Below, piece by piece: positions 50,761-60,179 of a stretch of DNA of 64,000 nt. The first letter of the stretch is position 1. Each line of letters begins with the position of its first letter. The translations under genes were made by a program, and so were the position numbers. The DNA comes from Myxococcales bacterium. GTDB taxonomy: Bacteria; Myxococcota; Bradymonadia; UBA7976; UBA1532. The stretch covers positions 18,292-82,291 of the forward strand of contig JACKDM010000017.1 in assembly GCA_020633515.1 (NCBI GenBank). Direction: 5' to 3'. A model generated the notes under the pieces. It ran no database searches and was not told the DNA's origin. It saw only the letters and a list, made by a program, of their open reading frames with translations.

Positions 50761-50805
50761 ACGGCCCGCCACCGCCGCCGCCGCCGCGCCGGGCCGCGCG
50801 ACGCC

Positions 50806-50853
50806 GCCGTCACCGCCGCGGGCGTCACCGCCGTCACCGCCGAGGGCGTCACC
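50806..50853. repeat. tandem 24-bp repeat containing GTCACCGCC, between hemN and the regulator gene
   Basis: Two adjacent 24-bp copies (50806-50829 and 50830-50853) differ at one base. Each begins GCCGTCACCGCCG and ends GGGCGTCACC. Further downstream a perfect dyad GGTGA-TG-TCACC lies at 50885-50896. TCACC blocks repeated at regular spacing in the divergent region could be binding sites for the NtrC-type regulator, or simply slippage of a GC-rich spacer. Confidence 0.45.
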
Positions 50854-50983
50854 GCCACGCCACCCGGTCACGGCCCCGACCCATGGTGATGTCACCCTAT
50901 GGTAGCGTGCCCTCCCGTACCGTCTGGCCTCCGGCCCGGAATGGCGCGTGCAGGCGACGCCGCGCAAACAGCGGGAGCGACCC

Positions 50984-52351
<1,368 letters not shown>

Positions 52352-52370
52352 GCCCCCTCACCCCAGCCCT

Positions 52371-55076
52371 TCACCCCAGCAGGCTCGGCCAGTGCCGCGA
52401 GATCGTCGTCCGTAGCGCCGCCGTCTCCGCCCACCGCGGCCCCTCCGCGATCGGCACCCCCTCGTCCAGCAGCCGATCGAGCGCCGCGTCCACCCGCGCC
52501 GTCTCGCCCGCGTCCTCCACGATCAACAGCGCCTCGCTCTCCCAGTACCCCGCGCTGATGTCCAGGTTCGCGCTCCCCACCGCAAAGACCCGCCCATCCA
52601 CCGACAGCAGCTTCGCGTGCACATGCGGCCGCACCGTGCCCAGCGCCGGATCCCACCCCGGCACGTCCCGCAGCGCCAGCCCCCGCGCCTCCGCCCCCGC
52701 CGCGATCAGCGCGTCCAGCCGCCCGTGGATCACCTCCGTCGCCAGGCTCCGGATCGCCCCGCCCCGAAACGGCGTCCCCGCCTCCCCGAACAGCGGCCGC
52801 ACGTGCCCCACCAGGTAACGCACCCGCACCCCCCGCGCGAGCGCCGCTTGCAGCGCCCGCTGAAGCTCGAACTGCAACGGGAAGGTGTTGACCACCACCA
52901 GCCGCTCCCGCGCCGTCTCGATCAACCGCCGGAACGCATCCAGCGTGCGCGTATCGCCCATGCTCTCGTGCAGCACCAGCCACGTCTTGATCGCGCCCGC
53001 CCCCTCCTCCACCACCGGCGCCCCGAGCGCCCCGCCCCCCGCCGCCGCCCAGTGCCGCGCGAACGCCCGCGACAGCCCCGCCACCACCGGCCCCTCCACC
53101 TCGGCGCCCGCGTCCAGCCATGGCACCTCCCGGTAACTGCTCTCCGGCGACAGCCGCACCTCATCGAAGCCCGTGTAATACGGCGCCCCCACGTTCCGCC
53201 CCGTCACCCACCCCACCGCGTCGTCCACCACCAGGAACTTCCGGTGATCCCGCCGCTTGAGATCATCGAGCCCCGGCACCCCGAACGGCCGGATCACCAA
53301 CAGCTCCACCCCCGCCCCCGTCAGCCGCGCCAGCGCCGGGTTCCGCTGCCCCATCGCCCCATGCAGGCTATACAGCGCGTCCACCAGCACCCGCACCGCC
53401 ACCCCCCGCGCCGCCGCCGCGAGCAGCGCATCGACCACCGCGTGCCCCACCGCGTCCGCCTCGAAGATATAGGTCTGCAACCACACCCGCGCCCGCGCCC
53501 CCCCGATCAACCCCAACAGCCGCCGCCGCGCCGCGCCATTATCCAACTCCACCACCACCCGCCGCGCCGACGAACACCACCCATCGGTCAGCGCCCGCAT
53601 CACCCCATCCGCGTCCCCCGGATCCGGCGGCGCCACCCACGCCGCCGCGATCCGCGCTTGTCGCTCCTCCGCCGACAACGCCGCCCACGCCCCCACCGGC
53701 CCCGACGCCACCCCCCGCATCACCGCCGGCCCCAGCACCACATCCACCGCCACCCCCCCCGCCCGCAGATAGCGCGCCACCCGCAGCAACCGCAGCGGCC
53801 GCGCCGCCGCCGGCAGATCATCCGGATCCCCATCCCCCAGCACCGCCCCCGCGTCGATCACCCCCTCCACCGGCCACGCCGCCAACCGCGCCCGCAGCGC
53901 CCGACACGCCACCCCCGCGTCCAACCGCACCGCCCACCACCGCCGCGCCCCCGCCGCCTCCCCCGCCACCCCCGCGAACACCCCCGCATCGACCACCGCC
54001 TCCGCGTCGAACAACGCCACCCGACCCCCCGCCCCCAGCACCCGCACCACCGCCTCCACCCGCCCCGCGTCCCCCCCCGCCGGCCCGAACCCCACCGGCC
54101 CCAACTCCACCGCCGGCAGCGTCACCCGCCCCTCCCGCACCACCCCCTCACCCACCACCGCGCCCCCCGCCACCACCGACACCACCCGCCCATCCAGCGG
54201 CCGCGCCCCACCCAACGGCTCGATCACATCCAACCGCGCCACCACCGCCCCCCCAAGCGCCACCACATCCGGCCCATCCACCACCACCGCCGCCGCCGCC
54301 CCATCCGGCTCCGGCACCAACAGCACCGGCACCGCCGCCCCCAACCCCCCGAGCGCCCGCAACATCAACGCCCGCCCGATCCCCGCCGCCGGCACCGGCG
54401 CCGCCACCAGATCCGCCCCCTGCGCCCGAAGCCACCCATCCACCGCCGCCACCGCCCCCGTCACCGGCGCCCCCAACGCCACCCGCGCCGCCGGCCCCCG
54501 CCACCCCGACACCTCCACCACCCCCGCCCACACCCCCACCGCATCCCCCGGCGCCACGTTCAGCAACGTCAACCGCTCCCCCCCCGACGCCCGCGCCCGC
54601 AACGCCGCCACCACCGGCAACGCCCGCCGATCGCTCCCCACGAACACCACCACCGCATGCAACGCCGCCGACCCCAACGGCGGCGCCGACCCCCGCGCCC
54701 ACGCCACCACCCGCCCCGAATCCAGCAACCGCTCCGTCCACCGCCGCCCCGCCTCCGACAGAGGCTCCGCCGGCACCACCACCAGCTCCGCGTCATCCGG
54801 CACCGCATCCGCCGGCGCGTCATCCGCGATCTGAAGCCGCCCCTCCGCCCGGAACCCCTCCCCCCGCAACGCCCCCGCCGCCGCCTCGAGCGCCGCCTCC
54901 GCCCCCGCCACCCGCGACTCCACCCCCGCCCACAGATCACCCAGATGCCAGAACCCCGGCCGATGCCACCCCACCAGCGACACCCGCCCCCCCGGCGCCA
55001 CCACCGCCCGCGCCACCGCCAGCGCCGCCCCCGGATCCACCCCATCCGGGATCAAGATCGCACACCGACTGAACAT
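52371..55076 (-). CDS. large protein with universal-stress-like N-terminal part and a phospholipase D/cardiolipin-synthase C-terminal part
   Basis: This is a 901-residue protein. The C-terminal third has two HKD motifs, HRKFLVVDDAVGWVTGRN near 611 and HAKLLSVDGRVFAVGSAN near 820, with the segment RVWLQTYIFEADAVG before the first. These place it with cardiolipin-synthase-like phospholipase D enzymes. The first 290 residues look like one or two Rossmann/universal-stress units (AILIPDGVDPGAALAVARAV; HAVVVFVGSDRRALPVVAAL). The middle part (300-500) is not recognised. No transmembrane helix is evident, unlike typical cardiolipin synthases. Codons are strongly G-ending, unlike most minus-strand genes here. 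It converges with the regulator gene and is divergent from the ferritin-like genes. Confidence 0.8.
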   Translation of the reverse strand: MFSRCAILIPDGVDPGAALAVARAVVAPGGRVSLVGWHRPGFWHLGDLWAGVESRVAGAEAALEAAAGALRGEGFRAEGRLQIADDAPADAVPDDAELVVVPAEPLSEAGRRWTERLLDSGRVVAWARGSAPPLGSAALHAVVVFVGSDRRALPVVAALRARASGGERLTLLNVAPGDAVGVWAGVVEVSGWRGPAARVALGAPVTGAVAAVDGWLRAQGADLVAAPVPAAGIGRALMLRALGGLGAAVPVLLVPEPDGAAAAVVVDGPDVVALGGAVVARLDVIEPLGGARPLDGRVVSVVAGGAVVGEGVVREGRVTLPAVELGPVGFGPAGGDAGRVEAVVRVLGAGGRVALFDAEAVVDAGVFAGVAGEAAGARRWWAVRLDAGVACRALRARLAAWPVEGVIDAGAVLGDGDPDDLPAAARPLRLLRVARYLRAGGVAVDVVLGPAVMRGVASGPVGAWAALSAEERQARIAAAWVAPPDPGDADGVMRALTDGWCSSARRVVVELDNGAARRRLLGLIGGARARVWLQTYIFEADAVGHAVVDALLAAAARGVAVRVLVDALYSLHGAMGQRNPALARLTGAGVELLVIRPFGVPGLDDLKRRDHRKFLVVDDAVGWVTGRNVGAPYYTGFDEVRLSPESSYREVPWLDAGAEVEGPVVAGLSRAFARHWAAAGGGALGAPVVEEGAGAIKTWLVLHESMGDTRTLDAFRRLIETARERLVVVNTFPLQFELQRALQAALARGVRVRYLVGHVRPLFGEAGTPFRGGAIRSLATEVIHGRLDALIAAGAEARGLALRDVPGWDPALGTVRPHVHAKLLSVDGRVFAVGSANLDISAGYWESEALLIVEDAGETARVDAALDRLLDEGVPIAEGPRWAETAALRTTISRHWPSLLG

Positions 55077-55188
55077 CCCCCGAGCCTACCCCGCCCCCGC
55101 CCCCGACGGGAGAGGCAAGCTGCCCCACTCCCCCTCGCCCCTGCGGCACACTTCCCGAACCCCCCCTCGCCGACCCGCCTCCCACCAT

Positions 55189-55205
55189 CCGGCACATGCC
55201 TTGCT
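55189..55205 (+). promoter_or_regulatory. sigma-54-like promoter of the ferritin-like genes
   Basis: CCGGCACA at 55189-55196, four bases, then TTGCT at 55201-55205 matches the extended sigma-54 consensus at all but one position, with the -12 GC intact. Transcription would begin near 55217, giving a 70-base leader. This is the best -24/-12 match found in the window. Confidence 0.55.
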
Positions 55206-55229
55206 GACACCTCGCGCGGTCAAAACAGC

Positions 55230-55253
55230 CCCCGGACCCATCACGGACCGGGG
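55230..55253 (+). promoter_or_regulatory. hairpin in the leader of the ferritin-like gene
   Basis: CCCCGGACC and GGACCGGGG form a 9-bp stem with one A-A mismatch and a 6-nt loop. It lies between the sigma-54-like element and the ribosome binding site (AGGAGACC at about 55273). It leaves the ribosome binding site free, so a role in RNA stability is more likely than occlusion. Confidence 0.4.
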
Positions 55254-55286
55254 CCACCCAGCGACCCAACACAGGAGACCCCTGCC

Positions 55287-55754
55287 ATGCTCACCCAGCC
55301 CACCGGCGCCATCCGACTCACCGAGAAGCAGTGCGACAAGCTCGCCGACCTCATCCAGCTCGACCGCGACGCCGTCGAAGCCTACGAAGCCGCCATCAAC
55401 CGCCTCGACCGCGCCGAGTACCGCGCCCGCCTCGCCGACTTCAAAAAGGACCACGAGCGCCACATCCAGGAGCTCTCCACCCTCGTCCGCACCAGCGGCC
55501 AGCAGCCCCCCACCGAAGGCGACTTCAAGCGCTTCCTCACCCAAGGCAAGGTCGTGCTCGGCGAGATCGCCGGCGACACCGGCATCCTCCGCGCCATGCT
55601 CTCCAACGAAAAGGAGACCAACGAGAAGTACGAAGACGCCCTCAAGGACGCCACCCTCACCAGCAACGCCGAGCTGCACCAGCTCCTCACCCGCAACCTC
55701 GGTGACGAGCGCCGCCACAAGGCCTGGATCGAAGAACAGCTCCGCGCCCGCTGA
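55287..55754 (+). CDS. ferritin-like four-helix-bundle protein (DUF2383/PA2169-like)
   Basis: This 155-residue, all-helical protein is of the DUF2383 type: LADLIQLDRDAVEAYEAAIN, FKKDHERHIQEL, ILRAMLSNEKETNEKYEDAL and LLTRNLGDERRHKAWIEEQL. Glu and His residues spaced E-x2-H in helices two and four could ligate a di-metal centre as in ferritin/rubrerythrin folds. Its role is not firmly known in the family; iron or peroxide stress and storage are common suggestions. The ATG at 55287 has AGGAGACC upstream. The second ferritin-like gene follows 32 bases later in the same direction, probably in one operon. Confidence 0.85.
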   Translation: MLTQPTGAIRLTEKQCDKLADLIQLDRDAVEAYEAAINRLDRAEYRARLADFKKDHERHIQELSTLVRTSGQQPPTEGDFKRFLTQGKVVLGEIAGDTGILRAMLSNEKETNEKYEDALKDATLTSNAELHQLLTRNLGDERRHKAWIEEQLRAR

Positions 55755-55786
55755 CATCCACCCGGCCACCCACGGAGAGAAGACCC

Positions 55787-56380
55787 ATGAAGCGACCCCA
55801 CGCCGAAGGCCTGCTCTACCAGGCCCTCGAGACCGAGCTCGGCGGCGAACAGGTCTACGAGGCCGCCATCCGCGCCGCGCAGAACGACGACCTGCGCGAA
55901 GAGTGGCAGAAGTACCTCGACCAGACCCGCACCCACCAACAGCGCCTCCGCGCCGTCTTCGACACGCTCGGCCTCGACCCCGACAAGGAGCTCCCCGCCC
56001 GCGCCATCGTCCGCCACAAGGGCGAGAGCCTCGTCACCGCCATCGAGACCGCCATCGCCACCCTCACCCCCGAAGAAGCCCAGCTCGTCGCCGGCGAGTG
56101 CGTCGTCGACGCCGAGAACAAGGACCACCTCAACTGGAGCCTGCTCTCCCACATCGTCGAAGAAGGCCCCAAAGCCTTCGCCGAAGCGCTCCGCGAGCCC
56201 GTCGAAGAGACCCTCGAAGAAGAGAACAAACACCGCTTCCACAACGAAGGCTGGACCCGCGAACTCTGGATGTCCCACCTCGGCTTCAAGGCCGCGCTCC
56301 CCCCACCCGAAGAAGAGAAGGACGTCACCACCAAGATCGGCGCCGGCCGCGCCGAACACGCCCGCGAACAGTACCTCTGA
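55787..56380 (+). CDS. second ferritin-like helical protein
   Basis: This 197-residue, mostly helical acidic protein has Glu- and His-rich helices: LLYQALETELGGEQVYEAAI, EEWQKYLDQTRTHQQRLRAV and AGECVVDAENKDHLNWSLLS. The E-x3-G-E-x-V-Y pattern at the start resembles DUF892/YciE-like ferritin-like proteins. A long C-terminal helix (EETLEEENKHRFHNEGWTRE) and a short charged tail follow. GGAGAGAAG precedes the ATG. With the preceding gene it forms a stress-type pair next to the phospholipase D protein. A di-iron function is inferred from fold and residue spacing, not shown. Confidence 0.75.
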   Translation: MKRPHAEGLLYQALETELGGEQVYEAAIRAAQNDDLREEWQKYLDQTRTHQQRLRAVFDTLGLDPDKELPARAIVRHKGESLVTAIETAIATLTPEEAQLVAGECVVDAENKDHLNWSLLSHIVEEGPKAFAEALREPVEETLEEENKHRFHNEGWTRELWMSHLGFKAALPPPEEEKDVTTKIGAGRAEHAREQYL

Positions 56381-56388
56381 CCCCCACG

Positions 56389-56432
56389 GCCACCGGGCCC
56401 CGCTGGCATCACTGCCATGCCCGCCCGGTGGC
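56389..56432 (+). terminator. nested hairpin after the ferritin-like genes
   Basis: Outer arms GCCACCGGG (56389-56397) and CCCGGTGGC (56424-56432) are a perfect 9-bp dyad. An inner TGGCA-TCAC-TGCCA (56404-56417) is also perfect, with 6-base internal loops on both sides. It starts 9 bases after the stop codon. No T-run follows, so it may act as an RNA 3'-end stabiliser or a factor-assisted terminator. Confidence 0.5.
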
Positions 56433-56445
56433 ACATCTCATCACC

Positions 56446-56553
56446 ATGCTACCCACCACCATCGACCCGAAGACCGGCCAGATCCACCCCCGCATCAAAC
56501 CCCATCTCCTCGACCTCACCCGCCACCACTTCACCGACGCCCGCACCGCCTGA
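56446..56553 (+). CDS. possible 35-residue peptide or gene remnant
   Basis: An ATG at 56446 opens a short frame beginning MLPTTIDPKTGQIHPRIKPH and ending ARTA before a stop at 56553. The first half reads like normal protein, but there is no good ribosome binding site. It lies in the gap between the ferritin-like genes and the ATPase operon. It could be a remnant of a displaced gene at the edge of the ATPase module. Confidence 0.2.
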   Translation: MLPTTIDPKTGQIHPRIKPHLLDLTRHHFTDARTA

Positions 56554-56577
56554 CACGAATCGGGGTTGCGCACCTTC

Positions 56578-58833
56578 TCATGACAGCGAAGGTACTTCGT
56601 CAGCGCCGCCCTCTCGGCGCTGCGCCCGATACATCTCCACCCGCTCGATGATGTCACGCGCGACTTCCTCCACCTCGCGCGCTGGGTTGGTGGGTGTCTC
56701 CGTCATCAGGTCGAGCGCCACGAACAGTGGCGTCATCTGCTCGGCGCGTGTGCCGGAGAGAGCGTCACGGACCGCTGGAGCTCCGACGAGAGCGACGATA
56801 CGCGGGATGATACGCACGATGTGCTCGTAGAGGATAGGCATCATCGTATCCACGGTAATCAGGTCCTTCAGTGCCATCAATGCCTCTCGCCCACGATGCA
56901 TCAATGCCAAAATGTGCATCCGTAGGATCTGAACTGCTGCCAGATCCGGTTCCAACTCAAGCGCCCGTTCGAGATGCTCGACCCCCTCCTGCCACCTCCC
57001 TTGCATCACGATGCGACTCCCCAGTAGCGCCAGCGACCGCGCATCATGGGGTTCGAGGTCGACCGCATGACGCAACGCCTTCTCTGCGGTGTCGAGGTCT
57101 TCCGTCGTCATCCCCCACCTCTGCCAAGCATCTCTAAACCGTGGGTCAAGGTCCACAGACTGCTCAAACGCCTCCGCGGCCTCAGCACGGCGGTCGCTCC
57201 AGCCCGTCAAAGCCATGCCGAGAAAAAAATGCAACATAGCATTCGATGGTTCCCGAACGCATGCTTCGCTCAGACCATCGATCACTTCTTGAGCCCGACC
57301 CAATGCGAGCTTGGCAAGGGTTCGTCGTGGATAGGTTTTTATGTCGTCATCGTCCTTCACGGTCTCAGCCAGAACGCTGCGCGCCGAGTCCGGATCGAGC
57401 ATGAACTCACCGAGTGCGTCGCGGTCCCCTCCCAAAGCGCGTAGCCATGTCATCGTATCGTTTTTCCAAGATATCTCTGCTTCCGATGGACCCAGCGGCA
57501 GCAACTCCGCCGGCCACCCCGGCAGCTCAAACACCTCCGCCGGCAACCCCGCCAGCCACCGCGCCCGCTCCTCCCCATCCCGGCTCCGCCCCAGAAGCTC
57601 CCCCAGCGCCCACAGGTGGAACCGCCGCTGCTCCGACCCGATCCTACACGCCTCCCGCGCGATCAACGACGCCAGATCGGGCAGCTCGTCGCGCTCATAG
57701 AACGCCACCATGAACTCCACCAGCGCCTTGACCTGCGCCTGCTCGCTCCCCCGCCGCCGCATCAGATGGTAGATGTTGTACAGCCGCTCCGTCAGCTCAT
57801 AGAGCCGCACCCGCCCGATCCGATCCACCTCCGACACCACACCCCGATCGACCAGCCGCTTCAGGTAGGCGCTCGCCTTGTTCACATCCAGCCGCGCCCG
57901 CTCGGCCACCTGCCGCGAGGTCGCCCGATGCCACAGATCGGCCAGAGCCACCAGCACCTTGCGCTCCCCCGCCGGCAACGCCTCGACGTTCGCCTTGAAG
58001 TAGGTCGTGTGCTCGTCGACGAGGTGCACCAGATCATCCATCAGCTCCCCGAACGAGCGATCCGCCGCGAACGACGCCACGATCGCCAGCAGCCGCGGGT
58101 TGCCCCCCGTCAGGATATGCACCGGCCGGATCTTCCGCCCCGTCAGCGGCCGCAGCGCCACGGCATCCCACAGCGCGCGCGCCTCCTCCACCGTCAACGG
58201 ATCGAGGATCTGCTTGCGAAACAGATCGAACATCGGCTGATCCGGCCGATCGATCGCATCGAACCGACTCGCCGCCGTGCCGAGCAACATGATGCGCGGC
58301 TCCGTCTGCAACGTGTGCCGCAACGTCGACGCCGCGTCCCGGTCGAGCTGCTCGCCGAGCAACATCTGAAGGTTCTCGACCACCACCAGCAGCCGCACGC
58401 CCCGCGCGTCCGCGAACTCCGTCAACCGCGCCAGCGCGCGCGTCCCCAGCACCTCACCATCACTCTCCCGATGCAGCTCCTGGTACAGCGTATGCCACGC
58501 CGGATCACCCAGCGCATCGGCGAGGTGCAACACCGCCTCCAACCAGAACTCACCCGCGTCGCTGATGGCATAGCTCTCCTCCCCGAAGACGATCGGGAAC
58601 CACGCCCGCGACAGCGCCTCATCGTTGCGCACCTCGGCCGCAACCCGCCGCACGAGCGTCGTCTTGCCCATGCCCCGCGGCCCGATCACCAACACATGCT
58701 GATTCGCCCGCGCGTCGCTGTTCTCCCGCACCGTCTCCACGAGCAGATCGAGATCCGCCTGCCGCACGCAGAACGACGCCACCAGCGCCTCGTCATCGAG
58801 AAACGCCGGGTTGTGCTTCATCAGCCGTGTCAT
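56578..58833 (-). CDS. STAND-like P-loop ATPase with degenerate Walker B and C-terminal TPR domain
   Basis: This is a 751-residue protein. Residues 1-40 resemble the lid helix of Orc/STAND ATPases. Walker A is IGPRGMGKTTL (50-60), and the Walker B position reads LLVVVENLQML, with Glu-Asn where Asp-Glu is expected. A sensor-like RIMLLGTAASRFD follows, and a winged helix at about 305-380 (VLVALADLWHRATSRQVAER, then KASAYLKRLVDRGVVSEVDR). Residues from about 530 on are TPR repeats. STAND proteins of this plan act as switches in signalling or phage defence. The stop codon of the upstream ATPase overlaps the ATG (4 bases). The DNA for residues after about 450 is markedly less GC-rich than that before it. 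Confidence 0.85.
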   Translation of the reverse strand: MTRLMKHNPAFLDDEALVASFCVRQADLDLLVETVRENSDARANQHVLVIGPRGMGKTTLVRRVAAEVRNDEALSRAWFPIVFGEESYAISDAGEFWLEAVLHLADALGDPAWHTLYQELHRESDGEVLGTRALARLTEFADARGVRLLVVVENLQMLLGEQLDRDAASTLRHTLQTEPRIMLLGTAASRFDAIDRPDQPMFDLFRKQILDPLTVEEARALWDAVALRPLTGRKIRPVHILTGGNPRLLAIVASFAADRSFGELMDDLVHLVDEHTTYFKANVEALPAGERKVLVALADLWHRATSRQVAERARLDVNKASAYLKRLVDRGVVSEVDRIGRVRLYELTERLYNIYHLMRRRGSEQAQVKALVEFMVAFYERDELPDLASLIAREACRIGSEQRRFHLWALGELLGRSRDGEERARWLAGLPAEVFELPGWPAELLPLGPSEAEISWKNDTMTWLRALGGDRDALGEFMLDPDSARSVLAETVKDDDDIKTYPRRTLAKLALGRAQEVIDGLSEACVREPSNAMLHFFLGMALTGWSDRRAEAAEAFEQSVDLDPRFRDAWQRWGMTTEDLDTAEKALRHAVDLEPHDARSLALLGSRIVMQGRWQEGVEHLERALELEPDLAAVQILRMHILALMHRGREALMALKDLITVDTMMPILYEHIVRIIPRIVALVGAPAVRDALSGTRAEQMTPLFVALDLMTETPTNPAREVEEVARDIIERVEMYRAQRREGGADEVPSLS

Positions 58834-60068
58834 GACCCCGCCCCCGCGCGCGCCACATAACCGAACCCGAAGCGCGCCTCCCACCAATCGCGCAGCAGCT
58901 TCGAGCGAAACCCGAACCCACCATCGACCGCGCGCAGATAGCCATCGTGATCGAGCAGATCGAGCAACCGGCGCAGCAGCACCCGTCGCGCGCTCACCGA
59001 GTCATCCGGGCGATGATCCTCGATGATCGCGTTCGCCACCTCCGCCCCGAGCCGCCCCGTGATCGCCGCCTCGGTGAGCAGATCGAGCGCCACCGGCAAC
59101 ACATCCTCACCGAGCACCAGCCGCAGCCGCTCCTCGTAATGACTCAGCTCGGCGTGCCCCCGGCTGCTCAGCATCCGCTCCTTGTACACCCGATCCACAT
59201 CCTCGACCTCGACCACCTCCTCCCGCCGCCGCCGCGCGTCCTCGTAGACATGCGAAAAGAACGTCTGCACGTGATGGGGGATGCACCACCCGAGGTGCTC
59301 CACCATGCGCGCCGTCACCCCCGCCCCCAAGATCAGCGTGTAATGCCGCGCCAGCGCCTCCAGGCACCCCTCGGCGATCGCCGGCGTCCACGGATCGAGC
59401 TGAAACGGCGTGAAGTGGTTGATCGTCGCCGACAGATTGGCCGCCTGCAACACCGGCCCCAGCCCGATCGAGCCCGAGATCACGAGCCGCACCTTGCCTC
59501 GATGACGCTGCGCCACGCTCCGCAGCCATGACATGAACACATCGACCGCCGCCCGCCCGCTCCCCGCCTCACCCTCGCGCAGCATCCGATTGACCAGGAT
59601 CGGCAGCTCGTCGATGAACAGCGCCACCGGCTTCTCGGCGTTCGCCAGCTCGGCGAAGTAGCGATCACCCGTCTGCTGCCACGCGTCGCCCACCCCATCA
59701 CGCAGCTTGAGGATGATCTCATCGATCTTCAGCTCATCGGCCTTCCCGAGCAGCCGCCCGAAGCCATCGCGCACCTTCGACCAGAGCCCCCGATGCTCAC
59801 GCGTCGCCACGCTCAGCTCGACGATGGCATCGGTCGCCGAACGACAATGCTCCAGATCGGCGTGAACGCAGATGTAGCGGTCATCGAGTCGCCGGCTCAC
59901 CTCGCGCATCAAGCTCGTCTTGCCCGTCCGCCGCGGCGCGATCAGCAGGATATGAGCGCCCTCGTCGAGGTGCTCGATGAACTGAGCGATCTCGTCGACG
60001 CGATCCCAGAACCGATCCCCATCGACCCAGTTGCCGACCTCGCGCTTCAAGACGGGGGCTGCTTGCAT
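58830..60068 (-). CDS. P-loop ATPase of the archaeal-ATPase/STAND (MNS) type with winged helix
   Basis: This 412-residue protein has Walker A LIAPRRTGKTSLM (43-54) and a canonical Walker B VALFIDELPIL (about 148-158). Sensor 1 is RLVISGSIGL (194-203), followed by an ATPase lid region. A C-terminal winged helix (about 330-400) ends GFRSKLLRDWWEARFGF, as in the archaeal ATPase family. It is the first gene of a two-gene operon and overlaps the second ATPase by 4 bases. Its promoter is flanked by two inverted copies of a 19-bp operator. The pair may work as a heteromeric switch; no nuclease or membrane effector gene is adjacent. The ATG at 60068 has GGAGG upstream. Confidence 0.85.
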   Translation of the reverse strand: MQAAPVLKREVGNWVDGDRFWDRVDEIAQFIEHLDEGAHILLIAPRRTGKTSLMREVSRRLDDRYICVHADLEHCRSATDAIVELSVATREHRGLWSKVRDGFGRLLGKADELKIDEIILKLRDGVGDAWQQTGDRYFAELANAEKPVALFIDELPILVNRMLREGEAGSGRAAVDVFMSWLRSVAQRHRGKVRLVISGSIGLGPVLQAANLSATINHFTPFQLDPWTPAIAEGCLEALARHYTLILGAGVTARMVEHLGWCIPHHVQTFFSHVYEDARRRREEVVEVEDVDRVYKERMLSSRGHAELSHYEERLRLVLGEDVLPVALDLLTEAAITGRLGAEVANAIIEDHRPDDSVSARRVLLRRLLDLLDHDGYLRAVDGGFGFRSKLLRDWWEARFGFGYVARAGAGS

Positions 60069-60075
60069 CGGCCGC

Positions 60076-60152
60076 CTCCAACGACATTGTTGAGATGCGG
60101 AGACTAAAGGCGAAATCTCCCATCGTCAACGCTCTCAACGAACCTGTTGGAG
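60076..60152 (-). promoter_or_regulatory. ATPase-operon promoter flanked by two inverted 19-bp operators
   Basis: Site 1, CTCCAAC-N6-GTTGAG (60076-60094), and site 2, CTCAAC-N6-GTTGGAG (60134-60152), are the same sequence in opposite orientation, each itself a near-dyad. Between them on the minus strand lie TTGACG (60129-60124) and TAGTCT (60106-60101) with a 17-base spacer. Site 2 abuts the -35 box. Site 1 covers the expected transcription start and the GGAGG ribosome binding site. The layout is typical of autorepression, perhaps with DNA looping. Confidence 0.65.
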
Positions 60153-60179
60153 ACCCGATCCCCCCCTTGACCCGTCCTC

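Noticed and set aside
56446..56553. Antitoxin-like partner for the ATPase operon
   Set aside because: It is only 35 residues, on the opposite strand, and lacks a ribosome binding site; it is kept only as a low-confidence frame.
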